The notes beneath the pieces are model-generated. The model was given only the letters and a program-made list of their open reading frames with translations, did not search any database and was not told where the DNA came from. From positions 62,001 through 126,000 of the forward strand of contig JAXMFT010000009.1 of assembly GCA_046347635.1 (NCBI GenBank): a DNA stretch of 64,000 bases, given 5' to 3'. The DNA is from JAGVSZ01 sp019137045 (GTDB lineage: Bacteria; Pseudomonadota; Gammaproteobacteria; Burkholderiales; SG8-39). Positions 50,904-59,612 of this stretch are shown in pieces. Both the position numbers and the translations under genes were made by a program. Positions within the stretch are counted from its first letter, which is position 1. Each line of letters begins with the position of its first letter.

Positions 50904-52853
50904 ATGGCCGGCGAGCTGGATACTTTTCCGCGCCTGCTGCTGCACCACGCCACGGTCCGTCCGGACCGGCCGGCGATTCGCGAGAAGGACCTCGGCATCT
51001 GGCAGGCCTGGACCTGGCGCCAGGTCGCCGACGAGGTGCGCGCGCTCGCCTGCGGGCTCGCGGCGCAGGGCTTCAAGCGCGGCATGTCGCTCGCGATCAT
51101 CGGGGAGAACCGGCCGCGCCTCTACTGGGCGATGGCCGCCGCCCAGTCGCTCGGCGGCATCCCGGTGCCGATCTACCAGGACGCGGTCGCGCAGGAGATG
51201 GTCTACGTCTTCCACGACGCGGACATCGAGTTCGCGATCGTGGAAGACCAGGAGCAGGTCGACAAGCTGCTCGAGATCATGCCGCAGTGCCCGCAGCTCA
51301 AGCACGTCTGCTTCGACGACGCGCGCGGGATGCGGCACTACACGCAGGCGGAGCTGACGAGCTTCGACGACCTGCAGGCGGCCGGGCGCGACTTCGACCG
51401 CCGCAACCCGGAGTTCTTCGCCGCCGAGGTTGCGCGCGGCAAGGGCAGCGACATCGCGTCGATGTTCTACACCTCGGGCACGACCGGCAATCCGAAGGGC
51501 GTCACCCACACGCACGAGGCGCTCATCACCGCCGGGCGCGCCGGGGCCGAGATGGAGGGCCTCGCGCCGGAGGACGAGGTGCTCGCCTACCTCCCGATGG
51601 CGTGGATCGGGCAGAACATCTTCTCCTACACCCAGTCGTACATCGTCGGCTTCTGCATCTCGTGCCCGGAGTCGGCCGAGACGGTGGGCACCGACATGCG
51701 CGAGATCGGCCCGACCTACTACTTCGCGCCGCCGCGGGTGCTCGAGGCGCTGGTGACGCAGGTGTCGATCCGCGTCGAGGACCTGTGGTGGGGCGGCCGC
51801 AGGACCTACGCGTACTTCATGGACCTCGCGCGCCGCGTCGGCGGGAAGATCCTCGACCGGCAGCCGGTGACGCCCGGGGACCGGCTGCGGTACGCCCTCG
51901 GCAACCTGCTCGTGTACGGTCCGCTGCGCAACGTGCTCGGCATGAGCCGCGTGAAGGTGGCCTACACCGCGGGCGAGGCGATCGGGCCGGATCTGTTCGT
52001 GTTCTTCCGCTCGATCGGGGTCAACCTGAAGCAGCTCTACGGCTCGACCGAGACGGCGGTGTTCGTGTGCGTGCAGCCGAACGGGCAGGTGAAGGCCGAC
52101 ACGGTCGGCCCGCCGGTGAAGGGCGTGGAGGTCAAGGTCGCCGACTCGGGCGAGATCCTGATCCGCAGCCCGGGCCTGTTCCGCGAGTACCACAAGAACC
52201 CCGAGGCGACCGCGGAGGCGAAGGACGCCGAGGGCTGGTTCCACACCGGCGACGCCGGGTACTTCGACGGCGACCGCCACCTCAAGATCATCGACCGCGC
52301 CAAGGACGTCGGCCGGCTCGCCGACGGCACGCTGTTCGCGCCCAAGTACCTCGAGAACAAGCTCAAGTTCTTCCCGTACATCAAGGAGGCGGTGTGCTTC
52401 GGGCACGGGCGCGAGATGGTTTGCGCCTTCGTCAACATCGACTTCGAGGCGGTCGGCAACTGGGCCGAGCGGCGCAACCAGCCGTACTCCGGCTACACCG
52501 ACCTCGCCGGGCAGGCGCCGGTGTACGACCTGGTGCGCGAGTGCGTGGAGAAGGTCAACGCCGACCTCGCCGTCGACCCGACGCTCGGCGGCTCGCAGAT
52601 CCACCGCTTCCTCATCCTGCACAAGGAGCTCGACCCCGACGACGGCGAGATCACGCGCACGCGCAAGGTGCGGCGCGGGTACATCGCGGAGAAGTACGCC
52701 CCGCTCGTCGCCGCGCTCTATGGCGGCAAGCGCGAGTGCTTCATCGAGACCCAGGTGCGCTTCGAGGACGGGCGCACCGGCTCGATCAGCGCCAACCTGA
52801 AGATCGCCGACGCCAAGACCTACCCGGTCGCGGCGGCGAAGAAGGCGGCCTGA
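50904..52853 (+). CDS. Long-chain acyl-CoA synthetase-like AMP ligase
   Basis: A 649-residue adenylate-forming enzyme. MFYTSGTTGNPKGVTHTH is the P-loop, KQLYGSTETAVF the adenylate motif, WFHTGDAGYFD with HLKIIDRAKDVGRLADGTLFAPKYLENKLKF the hinge region. Standard EAFP-like C-terminal lysine positions are replaced by an Acs-bubblegum-type tail. Such ligases stand at the head of Liv-type operons for aromatic or fatty acid uptake in betaproteobacteria, activating the imported acid. GAGGAGG precedes the ATG. livG follows by 12 bp. Confidence 0.85.
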   Translation: MAGELDTFPRLLLHHATVRPDRPAIREKDLGIWQAWTWRQVADEVRALACGLAAQGFKRGMSLAIIGENRPRLYWAMAAAQSLGGIPVPIYQDAVAQEMVYVFHDADIEFAIVEDQEQVDKLLEIMPQCPQLKHVCFDDARGMRHYTQAELTSFDDLQAAGRDFDRRNPEFFAAEVARGKGSDIASMFYTSGTTGNPKGVTHTHEALITAGRAGAEMEGLAPEDEVLAYLPMAWIGQNIFSYTQSYIVGFCISCPESAETVGTDMREIGPTYYFAPPRVLEALVTQVSIRVEDLWWGGRRTYAYFMDLARRVGGKILDRQPVTPGDRLRYALGNLLVYGPLRNVLGMSRVKVAYTAGEAIGPDLFVFFRSIGVNLKQLYGSTETAVFVCVQPNGQVKADTVGPPVKGVEVKVADSGEILIRSPGLFREYHKNPEATAEAKDAEGWFHTGDAGYFDGDRHLKIIDRAKDVGRLADGTLFAPKYLENKLKFFPYIKEAVCFGHGREMVCAFVNIDFEAVGNWAERRNQPYSGYTDLAGQAPVYDLVRECVEKVNADLAVDPTLGGSQIHRFLILHKELDPDDGEITRTRKVRRGYIAEKYAPLVAALYGGKRECFIETQVRFEDGRTGSISANLKIADAKTYPVAAAKKAA

Positions 52854-52865
52854 GCGCCCCGGCCG

Positions 52866-53654
52866 ATGCAGCACGCGCGCAAGATCGGAGCGCCGATCCT
52901 CACCGTGGAAGGCGTGTCGCTCTCGTTCGGCGGCGTGCGCGCGCTGCAGAACGTGTCGTTCGACGTGCGCGAGCACGAGATGCGCGCGATCATCGGCCCG
53001 AACGGCGCGGGCAAGAGCTCGATGCTGAACGTGATCAACGGCGTCTACCACCCGCAGGAAGGCACGGTCACGTTCGACGGCAAGGTGCGCCACGAGCAGG
53101 ATCCGCACGAGGCCGCGGCGCGCGGCATCGCGCGCACCTTCCAGAGCCTGGCGCTGTTCAAGGGCATGAGCGTGCTCGACAACCTCATGACCGGGCGCAA
53201 CCTCAAGATGCGCACCAACCTCGTCCTGCAGGCGGTGCGCCTCGGCCCCGCCCTGCGCGAGGAGATCGAGCATCGCGCCGCGGTGGAGCGGATCATCGAC
53301 TTCCTCGAGATCCAGGCCCACCGCAAGACCCCGGTCGGCCGGCTCCCGTACGGCCTGCAGAAGCGGGTGGACCTCGGCCGCGCGCTCGCCATGGAGCCGC
53401 GCGTGCTGCTGCTGGACGAGCCGATGGCCGGCATGAACCTGGAGGAGAAGCAGGACATGTGCCGCTTCATCCTCGACGTGAACGACCAGTTCGGCACCAC
53501 GATCGTGCTGATCGAGCACGACATGGGCGTGGTGATGGACATCTCCGACCGCGTGGTCGTGCTCGACTACGGGCGCAAGATCGCCGACGGCACGCCCGAC
53601 GAGGTGCGCAGCAACCAGGCGGTGATCGACGCCTACCTCGGGGTCGCGCATTAG
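52866..53654 (+). CDS. livG: Branched-chain-type ABC transporter ATP-binding protein (LivG-like)
   Basis: A 262-residue ATPase. IIGPNGAGKSSM is Walker A, RTFQSLALFKGMSVLDNLM the Q-loop and the Liv-type insert, PYGLQKRVDLGRAL the signature, LLLDEPMAGM Walker B, and IEHDMGVVM the H-loop. LivG supplies half the energy for a Liv importer formed with LivH, LivM, LivF and the binding protein, all encoded next. It starts 12 bp after the ligase stop. The substrate is probably an aromatic or other organic acid, because two CoA ligases flank the transporter. Confidence 0.9.
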   Translation: MQHARKIGAPILTVEGVSLSFGGVRALQNVSFDVREHEMRAIIGPNGAGKSSMLNVINGVYHPQEGTVTFDGKVRHEQDPHEAAARGIARTFQSLALFKGMSVLDNLMTGRNLKMRTNLVLQAVRLGPALREEIEHRAAVERIIDFLEIQAHRKTPVGRLPYGLQKRVDLGRALAMEPRVLLLDEPMAGMNLEEKQDMCRFILDVNDQFGTTIVLIEHDMGVVMDISDRVVVLDYGRKIADGTPDEVRSNQAVIDAYLGVAH

Positions 53655-53689
53655 GATGAACACCGCAGGTTTCCTGGATTCGGGGAGCA

Positions 53690-53709
53690 CGAGGGGGTGT
53701 GCCCCCTCG
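53690..53709 (+). other. Hairpin between livG and livH
   Basis: CGAGGGGG and CCCCCTCG make an 8-bp perfect stem with a TGTG loop, 17 bp before the livH ATG. It could affect livH translation or message stability. Confidence 0.45.
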
Positions 53710-53726
53710 CGTCGTGGAAAACGGAG

Positions 53727-54731
53727 ATGCTGAAGCGCAACTGGCCGGTCGTCGCCCTCATCGCGCTGCTCGTCGCGGGCCTGGTCGCGCCGCTCGCGAC
53801 CGGCGAGACGCCCGCCGGCTTCTACGCGGAGGTGCTGCTCGGCGGGCTGATGACCGGGGTGCTCTATTCGCTGGTCGCGCTCGGGTTCGTGCTGATCTTC
53901 AAGGCCTCGGGCGTGTTCAACTTCGCGCAGGGTGCGATGGTGCTCTTCGCCGCGCTGTCGGTGGCGCGCATGGCCGAGGTCATGCCGTGGTGGATCGCCG
54001 CGGCGCTCGCGGTCGGCATCATGGTGGCGCTCGCCTGGCTGATCGAGCGCCTGGTGCTGCGGCCGCTCGTCAACCAGGAGGCGATCGCGCTGCTGATGGC
54101 CACGCTCGGGGTCACGTACTTCCTGGACGGCTTCGGGCAGACGGTGTGGGGCAGCGACATCTACGAGATCAATCTCGGCATCGCCAAGGAGCCGGTGATG
54201 GTCCTCGAGAACCTGTTCCAGGGCGGGATTCTCGTGAACAAGGAGGACTTCGTCGCCGCGGTCGCGGCGGGGGTGCTCGTGGCGCTGCTCGCGCTGTTCT
54301 TCCAGAAGACCCCGACCGGCCGCGCGCTGCGCGCGGTGGCCGACGACCACCAGGCCGCGCAGTCGATCGGCATCCCGCTCAACCGCATCTGGGTGATCGT
54401 GTGGTCGGTCGCCGGCGTGGTCGCCCTGGTCGCCGGCGTGATCTGGGGCTCCAAGCTCGGCGTGCAGTTCTCGATCTCGCAGGTCGCCCTGAAGGCGCTG
54501 CCGGTCGTCATCCTGGGCGGGTTCACCTCGGTGCCCGGGGCGATCATCGGCGGGCTGATCATCGGCGTGGGCGAGAAGATGGCCGAGGTGTTCCTCGGCC
54601 CGGTGCTGGTCAAGGCGTTCGACCTCGCCGGCGGCGGCATCGAGAACTGGTTCGCCTACATGCTCGCGCTGCTCTTCCTGCTCGTGCGGCCCGAGGGGCT
54701 CTTCGGCGAGAAGCACATCGATCGGGTATGA
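53727..54731 (+). CDS. livH: Branched-chain-type ABC transporter permease (LivH-like)
   Basis: The ATG at 53727, after an ACGGAG sequence, gives 334 residues; a GTG at 53697 lies in the upstream hairpin region. About eight membrane helices carry LLGGLMTGVLYSLVALGFVLIFKASGVFNFAQGAMVLFAAL, the Liv permease signature, and VVILGGFTSVPGAIIGGLIIGVGEKM. It forms the inner-membrane channel with LivM. The stop TGA is the first codon of a 56-bp repeat unit. Confidence 0.9.
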   Translation: MLKRNWPVVALIALLVAGLVAPLATGETPAGFYAEVLLGGLMTGVLYSLVALGFVLIFKASGVFNFAQGAMVLFAALSVARMAEVMPWWIAAALAVGIMVALAWLIERLVLRPLVNQEAIALLMATLGVTYFLDGFGQTVWGSDIYEINLGIAKEPVMVLENLFQGGILVNKEDFVAAVAAGVLVALLALFFQKTPTGRALRAVADDHQAAQSIGIPLNRIWVIVWSVAGVVALVAGVIWGSKLGVQFSISQVALKALPVVILGGFTSVPGAIIGGLIIGVGEKMAEVFLGPVLVKAFDLAGGGIENWFAYMLALLFLLVRPEGLFGEKHIDRV

Positions 54732-54844
54732 CGACTCCCCTCCCGCCCCGACCCTCACCTCCCCGCAAGCGGGGAGGGAGGGAGGCTGTGACGACTCCCC
54801 TCCCGCCCCGACCCTCACCTCCCCGCAAGCGGGGAGGGAGGGAG
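54729..54844 (+). repeat. Two direct copies of a 56-bp hairpin-bearing unit
   Basis: Identical 56-bp copies at 54729-54784 and 54789-54844, with a period of 60 bp. Each contains CCTCCCCGC and GCGGGGAGG around an AA loop (9-bp stems at 54758-54777 and 54818-54837). Copy one begins with the livH stop codon; livM starts 35 bp after copy two. It resembles a REP-like palindromic element, doubled. Confidence 0.85.
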
Positions 54845-54879
54845 TAACCCACAGCTACGGTTAATACTTCAGCGCGCCC

Positions 54880-55944
54880 ATGCTCTACCGCGAAAACGGC
54901 CAGTTCAAGACGAGCTACGCCGCCGACCAACAGATGCTGCCGATCCGGCAGGATCAGGTGTTCATGATCGTGCTGGTCGCGTTCGCGTTCGTGGTGGTGC
55001 CGTTCGTCGCGAGCGACTACCTGATCCGCGCGATCCTCGTCCCGTTCCTGATCCTCTCGCTCGCGGCCCTCGGGCTCAACATCCTCACCGGCTACTGCGG
55101 CCAGGTCTCGATCGGGCACGCCGCGTTCATGGCGGTCGGCGCCTACGCCGCCTACAACATCGCGCTGCGGCTACCCTGGCTGAACATCCTGGTCGTGCTC
55201 GTGCTCGCGGGCCTCGCCGCCGCGCTGGTCGGGATGTTCTTCGGGATCCCCAGCCTGCGGATCAAGGGCCTGTACCTCGCCGTCGCCACGCTGGCGGCGC
55301 AGTTCTTCTTCGACTGGGTGTTCGCGCGCGTCAAGTGGTTCACCAACTACTCGCCTTCGGGCTCGGTCGCGGTGCCGGACGTCGCGCTGCTCGGGGTGGT
55401 GCTCGACACCCCGCAGGAGAAGTACCTCTTCGTCGTCGCGATCGTCGCGCTCTTCGCCCTGCTCGCGAAGAACCTCGTGCGCGGCCACGTCGGCCGCTCG
55501 TGGATGGCGATCCGCGACATGGACGTGGCGGCCGAGGTCATCGGCATCCGGCCGATGGCCGCGAAGCTCTCCGCGTTCGCCGTGAGCTCGTTCTACGTCG
55601 GCGTCGCGGGCGCGCTGTGGGGCTTCATCCACCTCGGCTCGTGGGAGCCGCTCGCGTTCAGCATCACGCTTTCGCTCAACCTGCTGTTCATGATCATCAT
55701 CGGCGGGCTGGGCTCGATCCTCGGCAGTTTCTTCGGCGCGGCCTTCATCGTCGTCCTGCCGATCCTGCTGAACCAGGTCCCGGCGGCGCTCGGGATCCCG
55801 ATCTCGACCGCGATGGCCTCGCACCTCGAGTTCATGATCTTCGGCGCGCTGATCGTGTTCTTCCTGATCGTCGAGCCGCACGGGCTCGCCCGGCTGTGGG
55901 CGATCGGCAAGGAGAAGCTGCGGCTCTGGCCGTTCCCCCACTGA
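54880..55944 (+). CDS. livM: Branched-chain-type ABC transporter permease (LivM-like)
   Basis: A 354-residue membrane protein. An N-terminal soluble stretch of about 25 residues leads to ten predicted helices. AALGLNILTGYCGQVSIGHAAFMAVGAYAAYN is the LivM signature, GIPSLRIKGLYLAVATLAAQF and AIRDMDVAAEVIGI follow, and IIIGGLGSILGSFFGAAF is a later loop. It partners LivH. It is the fourth gene of the ligase-liv operon. Confidence 0.9.
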   Translation: MLYRENGQFKTSYAADQQMLPIRQDQVFMIVLVAFAFVVVPFVASDYLIRAILVPFLILSLAALGLNILTGYCGQVSIGHAAFMAVGAYAAYNIALRLPWLNILVVLVLAGLAAALVGMFFGIPSLRIKGLYLAVATLAAQFFFDWVFARVKWFTNYSPSGSVAVPDVALLGVVLDTPQEKYLFVVAIVALFALLAKNLVRGHVGRSWMAIRDMDVAAEVIGIRPMAAKLSAFAVSSFYVGVAGALWGFIHLGSWEPLAFSITLSLNLLFMIIIGGLGSILGSFFGAAFIVVLPILLNQVPAALGIPISTAMASHLEFMIFGALIVFFLIVEPHGLARLWAIGKEKLRLWPFPH

Positions 55945-56079
55945 GCGTGGGGGCGGGCGCGTTCGGGACGGGCTTTATGCCGTATATTGGGAACTTCCGC
56001 ACCCCGGGGGTTCCAAAGACGAGCGAGGCGTTTCCGACCCGCCGCGGACTGGGGCGGGGCGTTCCAACCTGAGGAGGCA

Positions 56080-57396
56080 ATGATGCTACTGAGAGTGATG
56101 ACCGCGGCCGCGGTGGCGCTGGGCGTGAGCTCGGCCGCCTACGCGCAGGCCAAGGAGCAGTTCTTCCCGCTGCTCGTGTACCGCACCGGGCCGTACGCGC
56201 CGAACGGCGTGCCGTTCGCGAACGGCTTCCAGGACTACCTGAAACTGATCAACGCGCGCGACGGCGGCGTGGGCGGGATCAAGCTGACCTGGGAGGAGTG
56301 CGAGACCGGGTACGCCACCGATCGCGGCGTCGAGTGCTACGAGCGCCTGAAGGGCAAGGGCCCGACCGGGGCGACGCTGGTGCACCCGCTCTCGACGGGG
56401 ATCACGTTCGCGCTGACCGAGAAGGCGCCGCACGACAAGATCTCGATCGTGAGCGCTGGCTACGGCCGCGCCGACTCGGCCGACGGCACGGTGTTCAAGT
56501 GGAACTTCCCGCTCCTGGGCACCTACTGGTCGGCGGCCGACATCCTCGTCCAGCACGTCGGCAAGCGCGAGGGCGGGCTCGACAAGCTCAAGGGCAAGAA
56601 GATCGCGCTCGTCTACCACGACTCGCCCTACGGCAAGGAGCCGATTCCGCTCCTCACCGAGCGCTCGAAGCTGCACGGGTTCGAGCTGATCCTGCTGCCC
56701 GTGACGCATCCCGGCGTCGAGCAGAAGGCCACCTGGCTGCAGATCCGCCAGCAGCGCCCGGACTACGTGTTCCTGTGGGGTTGGGGCGTCATGAACTCGA
56801 CGTCGATCAAGGAAGCGGTCGCCACCGGGTACCCGCGCGACAAGATGTACGGCGTGTGGTGGTCGGGCGCCGAGCCGGACGTCCGCCCGGCGGGCGACGG
56901 TGCGAAGGGCTACCACGCGCTCGCACTGCAGCACTCGGCCGGGCGCGGGCAGGTCCAGGAGCAGGTCCTGAAGCTGGTGCACGACAAGGGCCAGGGCACC
57001 GGTCCGAAGGAGGAGGTGGGCGAGGTCCTGTACAACCGCGGTCTCGTTTCGGCGGCGCTCAGCGTGGAAGCGGTGCGCAAGGCGCAGGAGCGCTTCGGCA
57101 AGAAGCCGCTCACCGGCGAGCAGGTCCGCTGGGGTCTCGAGAACCTCTACCTCGACGACGCGGCAATCAAGCGGCTCGGCTTCGCTGGCATCCTCCAGCC
57201 CATACAGACCACCTGCAAGGACCACGAGGGCGCGCACAAGGCGCGCATCCAGACCTGGGACGGCACGAAGTGGAACGTCGGCAACGACTGGTACGAAGCC
57301 GACGAGACCATCATCAAGCCGCTGGTGAACAGCAGCGCCAGGCGCTACGCGACCGAGAAGAAGATCGAGATCCGCGACTGCGCGAAGGACGCGTGA
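56080..57396 (+). CDS. livK: Branched-chain-type ABC transporter substrate-binding protein (LivK-like)
   Basis: The ATG at 56080 has GAGGAGG three bases upstream and gives 438 residues. A Sec signal (TAAAVALGVSSAAYAQA) precedes the mature protein, FFPLLVYRTGPYAPNGVPFANGFQDYLK. The sequence has the family architecture of two Rossmann-like lobes, with KKIALVYHDSPYGKE and YGVWWSGAEPDVRPAG in the ligand cleft. This subgroup is known from phenylacetate/benzoate-associated Liv operons in betaproteobacteria; ligand assignment is inference. It sits between livM and livF. Confidence 0.88.
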   Translation: MMLLRVMTAAAVALGVSSAAYAQAKEQFFPLLVYRTGPYAPNGVPFANGFQDYLKLINARDGGVGGIKLTWEECETGYATDRGVECYERLKGKGPTGATLVHPLSTGITFALTEKAPHDKISIVSAGYGRADSADGTVFKWNFPLLGTYWSAADILVQHVGKREGGLDKLKGKKIALVYHDSPYGKEPIPLLTERSKLHGFELILLPVTHPGVEQKATWLQIRQQRPDYVFLWGWGVMNSTSIKEAVATGYPRDKMYGVWWSGAEPDVRPAGDGAKGYHALALQHSAGRGQVQEQVLKLVHDKGQGTGPKEEVGEVLYNRGLVSAALSVEAVRKAQERFGKKPLTGEQVRWGLENLYLDDAAIKRLGFAGILQPIQTTCKDHEGAHKARIQTWDGTKWNVGNDWYEADETIIKPLVNSSARRYATEKKIEIRDCAKDA

Positions 57397-57406
57397 CCTG
57401 ACGGCA

Positions 57407-57430
57407 GCGCGCCGGCGTGCGCCGGCGCGC
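57407..57430 (+). other. Hairpin between livK and livF
   Basis: GCGCGCCGGCG and CGCCGGCGCGC form an 11-bp perfect stem with a 2-base loop, 10 bp after the livK stop. It may raise binding-protein message over the downstream genes by protecting 3 prime ends or partial termination. Confidence 0.5.
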
Positions 57431-57493
57431 GCCGCGTGATCGACGTGCGGGCGCCCCGGCGCCCGCACCCATTTTGCGCAGGATAGCGAGCCC

Positions 57494-58324
57494 ATGTCCG
57501 CCGTTCCGAAGCCCGCTCCCGAGCAGGCCTACCTCTCGGTCAACAACATCGAGGTCATCTACAACCACGTCATCCTCGTGCTGAAAGGCGTGTCGCTCGA
57601 GGTGGAGAAGGGCCGCATCGTCGCGCTGCTCGGGGCGAACGGCGCCGGCAAGACGACCACGCTGAAGGCGATCTCGAACCTGCTGCGCGCGGAGCGCGGC
57701 GAGGTGACCAAGGGGTCGATCGAGTTCGACGGCAAGCGCGTCGACGCGCTCACGCCCGCCGAGCTGGTGAAGCTCGGCGTGTGCCAGGTGATGGAGGGCC
57801 GGCACTGCTTCCAGCACCTCTCGGTCGAGGAGAACCTGCTCACCGGCGCCTACACGCGCGGGGTGGGCCGCGCCGACGTCCGGCGCGACCTCGACCTCGT
57901 CTACACCTATTTCCCGCGCCTGCGCGAGCGGCGCAACTCGCAGGCCGGCTACACCTCGGGCGGCGAGCAGCAGATGACCGCCATCGGTCGCGCGCTGATG
58001 GCGCACCCCAGGATGATCCTGCTCGACGAGCCGTCGATGGGGCTCGCGCCGCAGCTGGTCGAGGAGATCTTCGAGATCGTGCAGAGCCTCAACCGCAAGG
58101 AGGGCGTCTCGTTCCTGCTCGCCGAGCAGAACACCAACATCGCGCTCAAGTACGCCGACTACGGCTACATCCTGGAGAACGGCCGCGTCGTCATGGACGG
58201 CGAGGCGCAGAAGCTGCGCGAGAACGACGACGTCAAGGAGTTCTACCTCGGCGTGTCGACCGGCGGCCGCAAGAGCTTCCGCGACACGAAGTTCTATCGC
58301 CGCCGGAAACGCTGGCTGTCCTAG
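57494..58324 (+). CDS. livF: Branched-chain-type ABC transporter ATP-binding protein (LivF-like)
   Basis: A 276-residue ATPase. LLGANGAGKTTTLKAISNL is Walker A, CQVMEGRHCFQHLSVEENL the Q-loop region, YTSGGEQQMTAIGRAL the signature, ILLDEPSMGLAPQLVEEIF Walker B, and LAEQNTNIAL the H-loop. A basic C-terminal extension of about 25 residues (SFRDTKFYRRRKRW) is typical of LivF from aromatic-acid operons. It works with LivG. The PaaK-like gene follows by 1 bp. Confidence 0.9.
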   Translation: MSAVPKPAPEQAYLSVNNIEVIYNHVILVLKGVSLEVEKGRIVALLGANGAGKTTTLKAISNLLRAERGEVTKGSIEFDGKRVDALTPAELVKLGVCQVMEGRHCFQHLSVEENLLTGAYTRGVGRADVRRDLDLVYTYFPRLRERRNSQAGYTSGGEQQMTAIGRALMAHPRMILLDEPSMGLAPQLVEEIFEIVQSLNRKEGVSFLLAEQNTNIALKYADYGYILENGRVVMDGEAQKLRENDDVKEFYLGVSTGGRKSFRDTKFYRRRKRWLS

Positions 58325-58325
58325 G

Positions 58326-59576
58326 ATGGCCGAGCACTACGACGCCCTCGAAACGCGCGACCCGGAGGCCCGGGAGCGCGACCTCATGGCCAGGCTGCCC
58401 GCACACCTCGCGCACGCGAAGGCGAACGCGCCGGGCTTCGCGCGCATCCTGAAGGACGTCGACCCGCGCGAGGTGACGTCGCGCGAGCGGCTGGCCCGCC
58501 TGCCGGTGACGCGCAAGTCCGACCTGAAGGCGCTGCAGGAGGCGATGCGCCCGCTCGGGGGCTTGAACGCCACGCCGCTCGACAGGCTGGCCAAGATCTT
58601 CGTGTCGCCCGGTCCGATCTGCGAGCCCGAGGGCCACGGCCGCGACTGGTGGCGCACCGGACGCGCGCTCCACGCCGCCGGCTTCCGCGCGGGCGATCTC
58701 GTGGCGAACACCTTCGCCTACCACTTCACGCCGGCCGGCTCGATGCTCGAGACCGGGGCGCTCGCCTGCGGCTGCGCGGTGGTCCCCACCGGGGTCGGGC
58801 AGACCGAGATGCAGGTCGCCACGATCGCGGACCTGCGCATCCGCGGCTACATCGGCACGCCGTCGTTCCTGCGGCTCATCGTCGAGAAGGCCGACGAGCT
58901 GAAGGCCGACATCTCCTGCCTCACGAAGAGCATGGTGGGCGCCGAGTACGTGCCGCCGGCGCTGCGCGCGGCGATGGCCGCGCGCGGCCTGAGCGTCATG
59001 CAGTGCTACGCGACGGCCGACCTCGGGCTGATCTCGTACGAGTCGCGCGGACCCGGCGGCGAGGTGTGCGAGGGGATGACCGTCGACGAGCACATCCTGC
59101 TCGAGATCGTGCGGCCGGGCACCGGCGACGCGGTCGCCGCGGGCGAGGTGGGCGAGGTGGTGGTCACGAGCTTCAACCCCGACTACCCGCTCATCCGCTT
59201 CGCGACGGGCGACCTCTCGGCGGTGCTCCCCGGGCCCGCCCCGTGCGGGCGCACCAACGTGCGCATCAAGGGCTGGATGGGGCGCGCCGACCAGACCACC
59301 AAGGTGAAGGGCATGTTCGTGCACCCGTCCCAGGTGGCCGAGGTGCTCAAGCGTCATCCGGAGGTGAAGCGCGCGCGGCTGGTCGTCGACAGCCCGGACG
59401 GGCAGGACCGCATGACGCTCCACTGCGAGGTCGCCGGCGCGCCCGAGGGTCTCGCGCAGCGCGTGGTCGCCAGCCTGCGCGACGTGACCAAGCTGCGCGG
59501 CGAGGTGCAGCTCCATGCGCCGGGCGCGCTGCCGAACGACGGCAAGGTGATCGAGGACGCGCGCAAGTACGCGTGA
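58326..59576 (+). CDS. Phenylacetate-CoA ligase-family protein (PaaK-like)
   Basis: A 416-residue AMP ligase. RVTRKSDL-like VTRKSDLKALQ near the N terminus and SPGPICEPEGHGRDWWRTGRALHAAG replace the usual SSGTTG loop, so ATP binding may be altered. YATADLGLISYESRGPGGEVCEGM and RFATGDLSAVLPGPAPCGRTNVRIKGWMGRADQTTKVKGMFVHPSQV are PaaK-type. It probably activates or processes the acid imported by the Liv system. It begins 1 bp after livF and ends 36 bp before the hydratase gene. Confidence 0.85.
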   Translation: MAEHYDALETRDPEARERDLMARLPAHLAHAKANAPGFARILKDVDPREVTSRERLARLPVTRKSDLKALQEAMRPLGGLNATPLDRLAKIFVSPGPICEPEGHGRDWWRTGRALHAAGFRAGDLVANTFAYHFTPAGSMLETGALACGCAVVPTGVGQTEMQVATIADLRIRGYIGTPSFLRLIVEKADELKADISCLTKSMVGAEYVPPALRAAMAARGLSVMQCYATADLGLISYESRGPGGEVCEGMTVDEHILLEIVRPGTGDAVAAGEVGEVVVTSFNPDYPLIRFATGDLSAVLPGPAPCGRTNVRIKGWMGRADQTTKVKGMFVHPSQVAEVLKRHPEVKRARLVVDSPDGQDRMTLHCEVAGAPEGLAQRVVASLRDVTKLRGEVQLHAPGALPNDGKVIEDARKYA

Positions 59577-59612
59577 CCCGGCGCGGGGCGGCCGCGCGCG
59601 GACGGGGGCACC

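Noticed and set aside
49695..54818. 1,707-codon open frame antisense to the ligase and liv genes
   Set aside because: High-GC shadow: Arg/His/Asp-rich low-complexity translation, no domain, and the opposite strand holds well-conserved genes with ribosome sites.
54729..54844. Possible CRISPR array
   Set aside because: Only two copies and a 4-bp spacer, no cas genes; read as a tandem palindromic repeat.
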